Origin: an uncultured Flavobacteriaceae bacterium
GTDB lineage: Bacteria; Bacteroidota; Bacteroidia; Flavobacteriales; Flavobacteriaceae
Reading direction: 5' to 3'
DNA length: 64,000 bases
NCBI GenBank assembly: GCA_947500585.1
Contig: CANMSN010000003.1
Coordinates: forward strand, 62,001-126,000
Shown: positions 43,782-52,277 of the stretch, piece by piece
Position numbering within the stretch: position 1 is the first letter of the stretch
Layout: the number at the start of each line of letters is the position of its first letter
The notes under the pieces: model-generated
Database searches by the model: none
Told to the model about the DNA's origin: nothing
The model's input: only the letters and a program-made list of their open reading frames with translations
Translations under genes and position numbers: made by a program

Positions 43782-44705
43782 TTAATGCTTTAGAGCATGG
43801 CTAGTTAGTAAGGCATTCCGCCCTTGATGATTTTTTAAAACATAATGCATACGAGCAATTTGGTCGTTGGTGAATATATTCATCAACTCATCATCAGACC
43901 AATTCATATAATTATTAATCATCACTGGTTCTCCTTCACATCCTATAAAAGCGATATTATATACTGGTTTATCTACCGCAGGAGTATCTTCACAATAATC
44001 ATTAGTATCACAATCTCCACCTGCCCATGGATGCAATAGTCCCAAATAGTGTCCCATTTCGTGTGTTAAGGTTCTTCCGTACTTTGCTTGACAATCGATA
44101 TCTGATACTCCAAAATGATGCTGACTAATTATAATGCCTTCTTTATCATCAGGCCCTGGAAGTGATAGCAAGGATGCACCAGGTAAATCTATTGCTGGTC
44201 CTGAAGATAACCCCAAGGCAAGACATATTGTTTCTTCAGGCAAGGACGTGGTCCAAATATTAATATATTCACTAGGGTTCCAATACGCATATTGTGCATA
44301 GTGATTTTGATTGTATCCTAAACTTGGCACATCTATTTTGTTTTCATCTACTCTATTTATGCCATTTATAGGATTTCCGTTTGGATCTTGTTTTGCTAAA
44401 ACAAATTCAATTTTAGAATCTCCTCCATCTGGATGGTCATTATAACCTCTTGTACCAATTTTTCTTCTATAATCTTCATTTAAAATTTCAATCTGCCTTT
44501 TAATACGTTCTTCAGAAAGGTTTGCCCCCGTTCCAACAGTTTCTCCTTTATGCATAACGTGAACAACTACTGGTAAATAAAACACCTCATCATCTGGATT
44601 TGTAATGATTTGATTGTCATCGTTTGAGCATGAACTAAGCAAAAAACTTAATAAAATGGTAACAACTAAATGTTTAAAAATAATGTTCTTAAAAACTTTC
44701 ATCAT
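43782..44705 (-). CDS. M43 (pappalysin/cytophagalysin) zinc metalloprotease, lipoprotein
   Basis: 307 aa. Lipobox LLSSC (C26) followed by an acidic SNDDN. The zinc site HEMGHYLGLLH gives H215, E216, H219 and H225, and the Met-turn is MNWS with M267. CDTNDYCEDTPAVDKPVYN after the active site and the Cys residues C161, C205, C232, C238 and C256 fit the M43B disulfide pattern. No C-terminal sorting domain is present, so it is retained as a lipoprotein rather than secreted by type IX. Role: degradation of external proteins. It is last in a minus-strand group after the BP74-like lipoprotein (47 bp gap). Confidence 0.93.
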   Translation of the reverse strand: MMKVFKNIIFKHLVVTILLSFLLSSCSNDDNQIITNPDDEVFYLPVVVHVMHKGETVGTGANLSEERIKRQIEILNEDYRRKIGTRGYNDHPDGGDSKIEFVLAKQDPNGNPINGINRVDENKIDVPSLGYNQNHYAQYAYWNPSEYINIWTTSLPEETICLALGLSSGPAIDLPGASLLSLPGPDDKEGIIISQHHFGVSDIDCQAKYGRTLTHEMGHYLGLLHPWAGGDCDTNDYCEDTPAVDKPVYNIAFIGCEGEPVMINNYMNWSDDELMNIFTNDQIARMHYVLKNHQGRNALLTSHALKH

Positions 44706-44752
44706 GATAAAATTTAATAGTTGAATTGTTATCCCAATTCATTAGTTATACA

Positions 44753-45223
44753 CTATAGATTTGAGATTTCTTCTAAAACTCTATTTCCCCATCCACCGTA
44801 ATTACCCACACCTTCAGTATAATTAGTTAACTCTACATCACTATAAGCACAGCCATCATAAATTTCTATGCCTAATTCGACCATTTCCCAAGAGTCTTCA
44901 ACGAAATGCCAATTGAATATATGTGTTGCGTTTTTATTATAACCAGCATTCCCTTTTTCAATTTCACCTAACGGAAAAAGCACCCTAGATTCAAATGGTA
45001 ACTTTAATTGATCCAAACATTGTTGTATCACTTTTGGATTTGATGTTGCCGCCACAAACGAGGTATCTTGCCAATTCCCATGGCTATTTTCTGGACAGCT
45101 ATTAAATCTGAAATAACGCTTTAATGGTTCTTGAGAACTGTTATCATAATCATTATTGCATGATGTGAGTGCAATTGCAAAAACACAAAAACTAATACTT
45201 AATCTAAAAAATATTCTTTTCAT
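44753..45223 (-). CDS. lipoprotein with a possible BP74-like domain
   Basis: 156 aa. Lipobox ALTSC (C21), mature part starting NNDYDNSSQEP. The domain after residue 40 has TSFVAATSNPKVIQQCLDQL, GEIEKGNAGYNKNATHIFNWHF, EMVELGIEIYDGCAYSDVE and GGWGNRVLEEI; the order 'loss of amides helix / YN..W.WHF / E..IE.CDG / W...V..I' resembles BP74, a domain first described in a Dictyostelium adhesion-related protein. The match is from memory of the pattern and moderate only. Four Cys may form disulfides. Lies between the sterol desaturase gene (29 bp from that stop) and the M43 protease. Function unknown. Confidence 0.7.
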   Translation of the reverse strand: MKRIFFRLSISFCVFAIALTSCNNDYDNSSQEPLKRYFRFNSCPENSHGNWQDTSFVAATSNPKVIQQCLDQLKLPFESRVLFPLGEIEKGNAGYNKNATHIFNWHFVEDSWEMVELGIEIYDGCAYSDVELTNYTEGVGNYGGWGNRVLEEISNL

Positions 45224-45252
45224 TTTGATTTTTTTGAATGATGTTATACTTA

Positions 45253-46029
45253 TTATTTACTAGTTTTTGAAATATCTCTAAACAAAAACATATCTTTTAA
45301 TTTGCTTGAAGCACCATCATAAAAACCAGTTTCCTCCTTGTAGTTTTTAGGATTTTGGAAAGTCCCAAAAATCATATCTATGAGTGGTAAATCAGAATAA
45401 TTATTTTTATGAATGCCTCTTCCATGATGAACAGAATGACTTTCTGGACGCTGAACAATATATCCTATCCATCTAGCTGTCTTTATATTCGCGTGTTGAA
45501 AAAAGGCTAAAAAATTAATAACAAAAAGTAATATAGTTACTGATTGTGGAGGCAAACCGATAAAAAGTGTAAAACTAATACTGCCAACAATGGTAAAACC
45601 TATCATATCCAAAGGGCTATGAAATAAAGATCCGTAAGCGTCAAGTCGTTCAGCACTATGGTGTACTTGATGAAAAGTGCGCCATAAAAAATCATACTTA
45701 TGCATTGTATAATGATATGCATATATGACAACTTCATAAACAATAAGGCCGATTATGAGACTTGGGAGAACGCCTAAACCACTTAAATCGAATAACTGAA
45801 ATTTCGCCAAATATGGGTCAATAAAAATGGGTAAATAGGAGGCCACAAAAAAGAATGCAAAGAAAAAAAGTAATCCTTTAATTCTCCAAAACTTTACTTT
45901 TGGAAGTTTTCTTGCAGGAAAAATTTCTTCCCATAAAATTAAAAAAGTAAATGATGCTAATACATATACTGATAACGGGTCGAGTAATAACTCTAATGGT
46001 GTTGGTAATTGATTGATGATGTTTTTCAT
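45253..46029 (-). CDS. sterol desaturase / fatty acid hydroxylase family membrane enzyme
   Basis: 258 aa from the ATG at 46029, preferred over a TTG at 46080 because a TAGTTTTG promoter box lies between them. Four to five membrane helices and the eight-His di-iron site in three boxes: HYTMH, HQVHHSAERLD and HSVHHGRGIH, plus NYSDLPLIDMIFGTF near the end. Role: O2-dependent hydroxylation or desaturation of a lipid (fatty acid, carotenoid or sterol-like); substrate unknown. It follows the Crp/Fnr gene by 75 bp on the same strand and precedes the BP74-like lipoprotein by 29 bp. Confidence 0.93.
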   Translation of the reverse strand: MKNIINQLPTPLELLLDPLSVYVLASFTFLILWEEIFPARKLPKVKFWRIKGLLFFFAFFFVASYLPIFIDPYLAKFQLFDLSGLGVLPSLIIGLIVYEVVIYAYHYTMHKYDFLWRTFHQVHHSAERLDAYGSLFHSPLDMIGFTIVGSISFTLFIGLPPQSVTILLFVINFLAFFQHANIKTARWIGYIVQRPESHSVHHGRGIHKNNYSDLPLIDMIFGTFQNPKNYKEETGFYDGASSKLKDMFLFRDISKTSK

Positions 46030-46053
46030 AATTAACAATTTAAAATTTGAGTG

Positions 46054-46080
46054 CAAAACTAACTGCAACTCAAGAGACAA
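46054..46080 (-). promoter_or_regulatory. candidate promoter of the sterol desaturase gene
   Basis: On the minus strand TTG (46080-46078) is followed after 16 bp by TAGTTTTG (46061-46054), an exact -7 match, 24 bp upstream of the ATG at 46029. The spacing is a little short of the usual 19. Confidence 0.4.
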
Positions 46081-46104
46081 ACTAAAAATTACGCTTGATC
46101 TATG

Positions 46105-46671
46105 TTAGGAATTTAATTTCTTTCTAATTCTGCTTAAACTTTCAGGATGAATTCCTAAATATTTAGCAATTTTATTAATAGGAATATTTGAAATATATTT
46201 AGATTGCGTTTTAAACATTTTGGTATATCGTTCTTCTGCTGTTTTAACCAAAAAATCTTTTTCTCTATTTGCTTTTCTAATATAGGCATGTTCTATTACA
46301 ATACGTCCTAGTTTATTGGCATCAGCAGAATTTTTGTAAGCATTTTGTAAAGCTTCAAAAGAAATCATTTCTAACTCGCAGTCTGTTAATGCTGTCATTT
46401 GAACATCAGACGGGTTTTGAGTTAAAAAAGAGGTTAAAGATGATACCATTTCGTTTTCAAAAAAGAAATCGAGTACCTTTTCAGTCATATAACTTTTTAC
46501 AACCAACTCTACAATCCCTTTATTTATAAAATAAACAGCAGGTTCTATTTGATTGTAACCTGTAATCACTTCTCCTTTTTTAAAATGAGCTTTATTTACT
46601 AAGTAAGGTAACTCTGCATAAGATTTGCACGAAGTATTTAAAATGGCATTATAAAATTCTAAAAAAGTCAT
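46105..46671 (-). CDS. Crp/Fnr-family transcriptional regulator
   Basis: 188 aa. Cyclic-nucleotide-binding barrel (about 25-115) with FKKGEVITGYNQIEPAVYFINKGIVELV, then a connecting helix, and a helix-turn-helix in NIPINKIAKYLGIHPESLSRIRKKLNS. Like its paralogue at 21167-21703 it lacks Fnr cysteines and the canonical cAMP contacts. It is directly upstream of the sterol desaturase gene on the same strand, and may control it; a separate promoter for the desaturase also seems present. Confidence 0.92.
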   Translation of the reverse strand: MTFLEFYNAILNTSCKSYAELPYLVNKAHFKKGEVITGYNQIEPAVYFINKGIVELVVKSYMTEKVLDFFFENEMVSSLTSFLTQNPSDVQMTALTDCELEMISFEALQNAYKNSADANKLGRIVIEHAYIRKANREKDFLVKTAEERYTKMFKTQSKYISNIPINKIAKYLGIHPESLSRIRKKLNS

Positions 46672-46790
46672 GTATTGATAAATAGGTCAAAATTTCACAA
46701 ACTACTAATAACATATAATAGATACTATTTTTAGTTAATGGTTGCGTCAAAACTCATCGATCTTAATAAATCTTTCAGTTTTTTAATAAA

Positions 46791-46819
46791 AAAATCCCGA
46801 ACAAAAAGTTCAGGATTTA
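46791..46819 (-). terminator. hairpin terminator after the ferredoxin gene
   Basis: AAATCCCGAAC and GTTCAGGATTT pair (one mismatch) around AAAAA, followed by a T-rich tract on the minus strand. Sister copy at 43734-43760. Confidence 0.65.
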
Positions 46820-46844
46820 ATTATCAATAGTAAATTATCAATTA

Positions 46845-47198
46845 TTAATCTTCTGGGTGCATAAAACGTTGTTTAGCTAATAATTCTTCTTCAGTTTCAA
46901 CAACATCTTCATCAGGAACACAACAATCTACAGGGCAAACCGCAGCACATTGTGGCTCGTCATGAAAGCCTTTACACTCTGTACATTTATCTGGTACTAT
47001 ATAATAAAGCTCATCACTTATAGGCTCTTGCGCTTCGTCAGCATCCACTTCCATACCATTAGTAAGCACAACCTTCCCTTCTAAACTAGTACCATCTTTA
47101 TACCTCCAATCGTCAGCACCTTCATATATTGCTGTATTTGGGCACTCAGGTTCGCAAGCACCACAATTTATACATTCATCTGTTATTATAATTGCCAT
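46845..47198 (-). CDS. 4Fe-4S dicluster ferredoxin
   Basis: 117 aa. First cluster ligands C9, C12, C15 and C19 in [19 protein letters not shown]; the second set is in [24 protein letters not shown], where an insertion between the second and third Cys is typical of the YfhL/Alvin-type ferredoxins. An insertion of about 30 residues separates the two clusters, and the tail is acidic ([14 protein letters not shown]). Role: low-potential electron carrier; partners are not visible. Divergent from the acyl-CoA reductase gene, whose promoter overlaps its start codon. Confidence 0.94.
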   Translation of the reverse strand: MAIIITDECINCGACEPECPNTAIYEGADDWRYKDGTSLEGKVVLTNGMEVDADEAQEPISDELYYIVPDKCTECKGFHDEPQCAAVCPVDCCVPDEDVVETEEELLAKQRFMHPED

Positions 47199-47222
47199 AG
47201 CGTTTTTCTTTTTCTAACTTTG
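47192..47222 (+). promoter_or_regulatory. candidate promoter of the acyl-CoA reductase - serC group
   Basis: TTG at 47192-47194 and TAACTTTG at 47215-47222 are separated by 20 bp, close to the Bacteroidota consensus TTG-N19-TAnnTTTG. The -33 element overlaps the beginning of the divergent ferredoxin gene. Confidence 0.5.
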
Positions 47223-47266
47223 CAATCGCAAAAATAGAGCCAAAACCATTCATAACCAAATTAGGA

Positions 47267-48325
47267 ATGCAATTACAAGAAAGAATTAACGCTTTTGTAA
47301 AATTAGGAGAATTTTTAGGACAATTTTCTAATGAAGTTATAGAAAAGAACGAAAATATTGAACACAACGATTTATTTTTTGATGGTTTTAAGCACCAACT
47401 AAAACTTGCCGAAGAACACAACGGATGGTTTACTGTAGAAAATATAAAGTTTGCATTATCAAGTTGGGCAGAAGCTTTAACTGCTAAAAATTTAAACACT
47501 TGGTTAAACGCCTACAGTATTAATACAAAAACCCAAAAACAGGTTGCTATTATAATGGCTGGAAACATACCTTTAGTTGGTTTTCATGATTTTTTATCTG
47601 TTTTAATTACAGGACATTCAGTGTTAGTAAAACAATCATCAAACGATAAGCACCTACTACCCTATTTAGCAAAATATCTGGAATATATTGAACCCTATTT
47701 TAAAAATAGAATAACTTTTACAGAAGGTAAACTTGAAAATTTTGATGCCGTTATTGCTACAGGAAGCAATAATACAGCACGATATTTTGAGTATTATTTT
47801 AAAGGCAAACCTTCTATAATACGGAATAACAGAAATTCTGTTGCAGTTTTAACAGGTAATGAAACTCATGAAGAATTAAAAAATCTATCAGAAGACATTT
47901 TTAGATATTACGGACTAGGTTGCAGAAACGTATCTAAACTCTTTGTTCCAAAAAACTACAATTTTGATGCCTTTTTTGAAGCTATTTATCATTGGCATCC
48001 CATAGTTGATAAGGCAAAATATGCTAATAATTACGATTATAACAAAGCCGTTTATTTAATGAGTGAATTTGATATGCTTGAAAATGGTTTTTTTATGATT
48101 AAAGAAGATGAAAGCTACGCATCGCCCATAGCAACGCTGTTTTATGAATATTATGATGACGCTAAACAACTGAAAGAAAAATTAGAGCTTGATAACGACA
48201 AAATTCAATGTATTGTTTCTAACGGATTTACAGAAAATGAAATTGCATTTGGAGCTACTCAAAAACCACAACTTTGGGATTATGCGGATAGTGTCGATTC
48301 TGTTGAATTTTTATTAGCGATTTGA
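47267..48325 (+). CDS. LuxC-like acyl-CoA reductase
   Basis: 352 aa. An aldehyde-dehydrogenase-type fold with QVAIIMAGNIPLVGFHDFLSVL (NAD-binding entry), VLVKQSSNDKHLLPYL, ATGSNNTARYFEYYF (the S/T-GS-x-x turn) and the catalytic Cys in YYGLGCRNVSKLFVP. Role expected from the family: reduction of a fatty acyl-CoA to aldehyde; the physiological substrate in flavobacteria is not known. It is divergent from ferredoxin and followed on the same strand by serC (78 bp) and serA, an arrangement I recognise from other flavobacteria. Confidence 0.9.
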   Translation: MQLQERINAFVKLGEFLGQFSNEVIEKNENIEHNDLFFDGFKHQLKLAEEHNGWFTVENIKFALSSWAEALTAKNLNTWLNAYSINTKTQKQVAIIMAGNIPLVGFHDFLSVLITGHSVLVKQSSNDKHLLPYLAKYLEYIEPYFKNRITFTEGKLENFDAVIATGSNNTARYFEYYFKGKPSIIRNNRNSVAVLTGNETHEELKNLSEDIFRYYGLGCRNVSKLFVPKNYNFDAFFEAIYHWHPIVDKAKYANNYDYNKAVYLMSEFDMLENGFFMIKEDESYASPIATLFYEYYDDAKQLKEKLELDNDKIQCIVSNGFTENEIAFGATQKPQLWDYADSVDSVEFLLAI

Positions 48326-48403
48326 TGAAAAAATTATTGAATTTTTAACATGAAATACCCAATTTATTAGCAACTTTGCAACTTAAATTTTACCACAAAA
48401 AAA

Positions 48404-49468
48404 ATGAAAATACACAACTTTAGTGCCGGACCATGTATTTTACCCCAAAGTGTTTTACTAAAAGCTTCAGAGGCTGTAATGGACTTAGATAACAGCGGTT
48501 TATCGTTAATTGAAATATCTCACAGAAGTAAAGCTTTTGTTGATATTATGGAAAATGCTAGAGCATTGGCTTTAGAATTACTTGGTTTAGAAGGCAAAGG
48601 TTATAAAGCATTATTTTTACAAGGTGGAGCAAGTACACAATTTTTAATGGTGGCGTTAAATCTTTTAGAAAAAAGAGCTGGGTATTTAAATTCTGGTACT
48701 TGGGCAGATAAGGCCATTAAAGAAGCAAAAATATATGATGATATTTATGAAGTAGGCTCATCTAAAGATGCTAACTATAATTATATTCCAAAAGGTTACG
48801 ACATCCCTTCAGATTATGATTATTTTCATTGCACTTCAAACAATACCATTTTTGGCACACAAATAAAAACGTTCCCTAACTCACCAATTCCAATGGTTTG
48901 TGATATGAGTAGTGATATTTTCTCAAGAACTCTTGATTTTTCAAAGTTTGATTTAATCTATGCAGGTGCTCAAAAAAACATGGGACCAGCAGGAGCAACT
49001 TTAGTGGTTATTAAAGAAGATATTTTAGGAAAAGTATCTCGTAAAATCCCATCAATGATGGATTATAAAAAACATATTGCGAGCGGTAGCATGTTTAATA
49101 CACCACCTGTATTTGCTGTCTACACCTCAATGTTAACTTTGGAGTGGTTAAAAGGTCTTGGTGGAATTTCTGCTATTGAAAAAGAGAATGAAAAGAAAGC
49201 ACGTTTAATGTATTCTGAAATTGATTTAAATCCATTATTCAAAGGATTTGCAACTAAAGAAGACCGTTCATCGATGAATGCAACCTTCACTCTAGAAAAT
49301 GAAAACCTAAAAGAAACCTTTGAAACCATGCTGAAAGAAGCTGGTATTAATGGCCTAAACGGACATAGAAGTGTTGGTGGCTATAGAGCATCTATGTACA
49401 ATGCCTTACCACTTGATAGTGTTAAAGTGCTTGTTGAAGTAATGAGTGAATTAGAAAGTAAAGCTTAA
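48404..49468 (+). CDS. serC: phosphoserine aminotransferase
   Basis: 354 aa. It begins KIHNFSAGPCILPQSVL, the SerC N-terminal signature. FLQGGASTQFLMVALNLL binds PLP phosphate, HCTSNNTIFGTQIK follows, and the PLP lysine is in YAGAQKNMGPAGATLVV. GHRSVGGYRASMYNALP closes the family pattern. Role: converts 3-phosphohydroxypyruvate to O-phosphoserine in serine synthesis; may also act in PLP synthesis. serA follows after about 100 bp that contain a palindromic repeat. Confidence 0.97.
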   Translation: MKIHNFSAGPCILPQSVLLKASEAVMDLDNSGLSLIEISHRSKAFVDIMENARALALELLGLEGKGYKALFLQGGASTQFLMVALNLLEKRAGYLNSGTWADKAIKEAKIYDDIYEVGSSKDANYNYIPKGYDIPSDYDYFHCTSNNTIFGTQIKTFPNSPIPMVCDMSSDIFSRTLDFSKFDLIYAGAQKNMGPAGATLVVIKEDILGKVSRKIPSMMDYKKHIASGSMFNTPPVFAVYTSMLTLEWLKGLGGISAIEKENEKKARLMYSEIDLNPLFKGFATKEDRSSMNATFTLENENLKETFETMLKEAGINGLNGHRSVGGYRASMYNALPLDSVKVLVEVMSELESKA

Positions 49469-49480
49469 AATTTATAGTTT

Positions 49481-49553
49481 GTCATTCCCACGAAGGTGGG
49501 AATCTTATAAATTAAAACTTAATTATTAAAAGATTTCCGTCTTCACGGAAATG
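49481..49553. repeat. palindromic repeat of the GTCATTCCCACGAAGGTGGG class
   Basis: GTCATTCCCACGAAGGTGGG (49481-49500) contains its own short hairpin and also pairs imperfectly with the right arm (AGATTTCCGTCTTCACGGAA, then ATGA). Found in the serC-serA gap; could attenuate transcription between the genes. A different class from the copies at 24-27 kb, though both start GTCATT. Confidence 0.65.
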
Positions 49554-49569
49554 AAAAAAGTCATATTAA

Positions 49570-50520
49570 ATGAAAGTATTAGCAAATGATGGAGTTTCTC
49601 AAAGCGGTATTGACGCCTTAGAGAAAGCTGGTTACCAAGTTATTACAACAACCGTAGCACAAGAACAATTAGTAAACTACATAAACCAAAATGATATTTC
49701 TGTTTTATTAGTTAGAAGTGCAACAACCGTTCGTAAAGATTTAATTGATGCTTGCCCTAGCTTAAAAATCATTGGTCGTGGCGGTGTTGGTATGGATAAT
49801 ATTGATGTTGAATATGCTCGTGAAAAAGGACTTTCAGTAATCAATACACCGGCAGCATCTTCACATTCTGTTGCGGAATTAGTATTTGGCCACTTATACG
49901 GATTAGCGCGTTTTTTACATAACGCAAACAGAGACATGCCTCTTGAAGGCGACACTAACTTTAAAGGCTTGAAAAAAGCCTATGCAAAAGGAACCGAATT
50001 AAAGGGAAAAACTCTTGGTGTCTTAGGTTTTGGCCGTATTGGTCAAGCTACCGCTAAAGTAGCCTTAGGAGCTGGTATGAAAGTTGTTGCGTATGACCCA
50101 TTTTTAGAATCGGCAAATTTGGAACTAGACTTCTTTGATGGACAAACTGTAAACTTTAATATTAAAACCATTTCCAAAGAAGATGTTTTAAAACAATCAG
50201 ACTTTATAACACTCCATGTTCCTGCCCAAAAAGACTATGTTATTGATGAGGCAGAATTTAATATGATGAAAGATGGTGTTATTATAGCAAACGCTGCGCG
50301 TGGAGGTGTACTTAACGAAATAGCGCTTGTTAAAGCTATTGAAACTGGAAAAGTAGCAAGAGCTGCTTTAGATGTTTTTGAAAAAGAGCCAAAACCAGAA
50401 ATGCAATTATTAATGAACTCTGCTTTATCATTAACGCCGCATACTGGAGCAGCAACTAACGAAGCTCAAGACAGAATTGGTACAGAATTAGCATCGCAAA
50501 TTATTAGCATCTTAGGATAA
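49570..50520 (+). CDS. serA: D-2-hydroxyacid dehydrogenase, probable phosphoglycerate dehydrogenase
   Basis: 316 aa. Catalytic-domain pattern LLVRSATTVRKDLIDACPSLKIIGRGGVGMDNIDV, then the NAD-binding motif TLGVLGFGRIGQATAKVAL (about 148-166), the catalytic Arg in ANAARGGVLNE, Glu in AALDVFEKEP and His in LTPHTGAATNEAQ. It lacks the C-terminal ACT domain, as short SerA proteins do, so serine feedback through ACT is unlikely. The pair with serC makes the first two steps of serine synthesis from 3-phosphoglycerate. A rho-independent terminator follows. Confidence 0.93.
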   Translation: MKVLANDGVSQSGIDALEKAGYQVITTTVAQEQLVNYINQNDISVLLVRSATTVRKDLIDACPSLKIIGRGGVGMDNIDVEYAREKGLSVINTPAASSHSVAELVFGHLYGLARFLHNANRDMPLEGDTNFKGLKKAYAKGTELKGKTLGVLGFGRIGQATAKVALGAGMKVVAYDPFLESANLELDFFDGQTVNFNIKTISKEDVLKQSDFITLHVPAQKDYVIDEAEFNMMKDGVIIANAARGGVLNEIALVKAIETGKVARAALDVFEKEPKPEMQLLMNSALSLTPHTGAATNEAQDRIGTELASQIISILG

Positions 50521-50549
50521 CATAAATTGTGACCTAAATAGAATTATTG

Positions 50550-50581
50550 AGTCCTAACTATAAAAGTTGGGACTTTTTTTT
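50550..50581 (+). terminator. rho-independent terminator after serA
   Basis: AGTCCTAACT / AGTTGGGACT stem (one mismatch) with loop ATAAA and a run of seven to eight Ts. Confidence 0.85.
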
Positions 50582-50636
50582 GTACATTATGCTTCCAATT
50601 TTATTAAACTTTATTAATTAACACATAAAAACAAAC

Positions 50637-51275
50637 ATGGCAGGAATTTTAGATTTATTAAACAGTGACCTAGGAAAAACTATTATTAGTGGTGTTTCAG
50701 GATCAACAGGAGCAGACCAAAGTAAAACCAGTAGCGTGCTTACCATGGCACTTCCAGTATTAATGAAAGCAATGGAACGCAATGCGTCAACACCACAAGG
50801 TGCAGAAGGGTTAATGAGTGCGTTAAGCAATAAACATGATGGCAGCATATTAAATAATCTTGGTGGATTATTTGGTGGTGGAGTAGATGATAACGTAAAA
50901 CAAGATGGTGAAAAAATATTAAGCCATGTTCTTGGTGCAAAACAACAAGGCGTTGAAAAAATATTAGGAGAAAAATCTGGTTTAGATGCAGGTTCTGTTG
51001 CTAACATATTAAAAGTTGCTGCACCAATTTTAATGGGTGTTTTAGGTAATCAAGCCAAACAACAAAATGTAAGCTCCTCTAATGGTATTGGAGATTTATT
51101 AGGCGGAATGCTAGGAGGAAGTTCTGCTAAAAATGAGCAAAGTTTTTTAGAATCTATACTTGATGCAGATGGCGACGGAAGTGTTATTGATGATGTTGCA
51201 GGTATGGTATTAGGAGGTAGCAAAAACAAAAGTGGTCTTGGAGGATTACTAGGCGGATTGTTTGGAGGTAAATAA
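50637..51275 (+). CDS. DUF937 domain-containing protein
   Basis: 212 aa. The conserved DUF937 helical region covers about 1-135, beginning AGILDLLNSDLGKTIISGVSG, with VLTMALPVLMKAMERNAS and GSVANILKVAAPILMGVLG. A Gly-rich second half has repeated GGLLGG/GGMLGG segments and the calcium-loop-like DADGDGSVIDDV (about 179-190). YidB-type proteins of this family have no established function. Flanked by terminators on both sides, so it is its own transcription unit. Confidence 0.9.
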   Translation: MAGILDLLNSDLGKTIISGVSGSTGADQSKTSSVLTMALPVLMKAMERNASTPQGAEGLMSALSNKHDGSILNNLGGLFGGGVDDNVKQDGEKILSHVLGAKQQGVEKILGEKSGLDAGSVANILKVAAPILMGVLGNQAKQQNVSSSNGIGDLLGGMLGGSSAKNEQSFLESILDADGDGSVIDDVAGMVLGGSKNKSGLGGLLGGLFGGK

Positions 51276-51296
51276 ACATATCCTCGTATAAAATTT

Positions 51297-51330
51297 AAAA
51301 GAGCTAAATAAATTATTTGGCTCTTTTTTT
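51297..51330 (+). terminator. rho-independent terminator after the DUF937 gene
   Basis: GAGCTAAATA / ATTTGGCTC stem with a short AT loop and a run of seven Ts. Confidence 0.8.
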
Positions 51331-51535
51331 GTTAAAACCACTCAAAAACAAGTCTTTATGTAAAGGTTTTTGTAACTTTAAAATAGAAACAAAATGAGTT
51401 ATGGTGTTTACTCAATGAAAAATAGTATTCACTCATTCATATTTTTTTGATAAAGACACATCACATAATTTTGACCAACAAACAATTAGAAAACATGAAA
51501 ATATTTTATACATCTTAGTCGTTTTTGGTTTCATT

Positions 51536-51937
51536 ATGAGTTGCAATACATCAAAACCCGCTATATCAAACAAAAGTAATCCTAAAAAAGAACTGGCAAT
51601 TACAGAAAATGATACAGTTACCATAGCAAATGAAGAATTAGAATATGAGATAATAATTATCGAACCAGGTTTTAATGCGTGGTTAGTAAGCAGAGCACAA
51701 CAAAGAGGCTTTTATTCACAACAATTTTTAGAGACTAGAAACAATATCTATGTTATTGAATGGAACCAGAGAGTACTTCAACCTCAACGATTTAATCCAA
51801 ACTTGTATGAATTACGAATTGACTATCAACAAAATATAGACTATGGTTATGAAGTAAACTACTTATTGTATAATTACTTTATTTATTTCCAAATGACCTA
51901 TAATCAAAGATTAGGTCCATTTGTTCCTAGAATTTAA
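51536..51937 (+). CDS. DUF6146 family lipoprotein, start region disrupted by a one-base frameshift
   Basis: 133 aa from the ATG at 51536, but this ATG sits at the lipobox (F-I-M-S-C). In the same frame immediately upstream the DNA encodes ENILYILVVFGFI, the hydrophobic core of a lipoprotein signal, with no ATG, GTG or TTG in that frame. An ATG at 51495-51497 is one base out of frame; one more A in the run 51498-51501 would give MKNILYILVVFGFIMSCNTSK, a perfect lipoprotein start. The mature part has EYEIIIIEPGFNAWLVSRAQQRGFYSQQF and NYLLYNYFIYFQMTYNQRLG, typical of DUF6146. Either a recent one-base deletion or a sequencing error. Function of the family unknown; it sits upstream of DUF6787 as in other flavobacteria. 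Confidence 0.82.
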   Translation: MSCNTSKPAISNKSNPKKELAITENDTVTIANEELEYEIIIIEPGFNAWLVSRAQQRGFYSQQFLETRNNIYVIEWNQRVLQPQRFNPNLYELRIDYQQNIDYGYEVNYLLYNYFIYFQMTYNQRLGPFVPRI

Positions 51938-51974
51938 ATACATTTTCATTATTTTTGCACAATAAAATTTTGTT

Positions 51975-52277
51975 GTGGAAAAACTTAAAGCGCGTTGGGG
52001 TATAGAATCTAACTGGCAAATTATTGTAATACTTATTGTTTTTGCCATAACTGGATCTACGGCCTCTTATATAGGCAAGCCCATTTTAAGCTATTTAAAT
52101 ATAACTACCGACGCTTTTGGTAGTTTTAGTTATTGGGTAATACGCATTTTATTACTTTTCATCATGTACCAATTCTTACTCGTCTTTTTTGGTTGGCTTT
52201 TTGGTCAACATTCATTTTTTTGGAATTTTGAAAAAAAGATGCTTCGCAGATTGGGCTTTAAACGCTTTCTTGATTGA
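51975..52277 (+). CDS. DUF6787 family membrane protein
   Basis: 100 aa with GTG start at 51975. It begins EKLKARWGIESNWQIIVILIVFAITGSTASYIGKP, the characteristic DUF6787 N-terminus, has two membrane helices (about 14-35 and 56-76) and ends FFWNFEKKMLRRLGFKRFLD. Function unknown. A TATTTTTG box lies at 51950-51957. Its TGA overlaps the ATG of the following His-rich gene by one base, so translation is coupled to the putative metal-uptake genes. Confidence 0.88.
   Translation: MEKLKARWGIESNWQIIVILIVFAITGSTASYIGKPILSYLNITTDAFGSFSYWVIRILLLFIMYQFLLVFFGWLFGQHSFFWNFEKKMLRRLGFKRFLD

Noticed and set aside
47267-48325. A lux-type bioluminescence operon, suggested by the LuxC-like reductase
   Set aside because: No luxA, luxB, luxD or luxE is present; the gene is in the common flavobacterial serC-serA context.
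50618-51007. 129-aa minus-strand ORF opposite the DUF937 gene
   Set aside because: Pro/Ser-rich translation of the complement of a Gly-rich coding region; a typical shadow frame.
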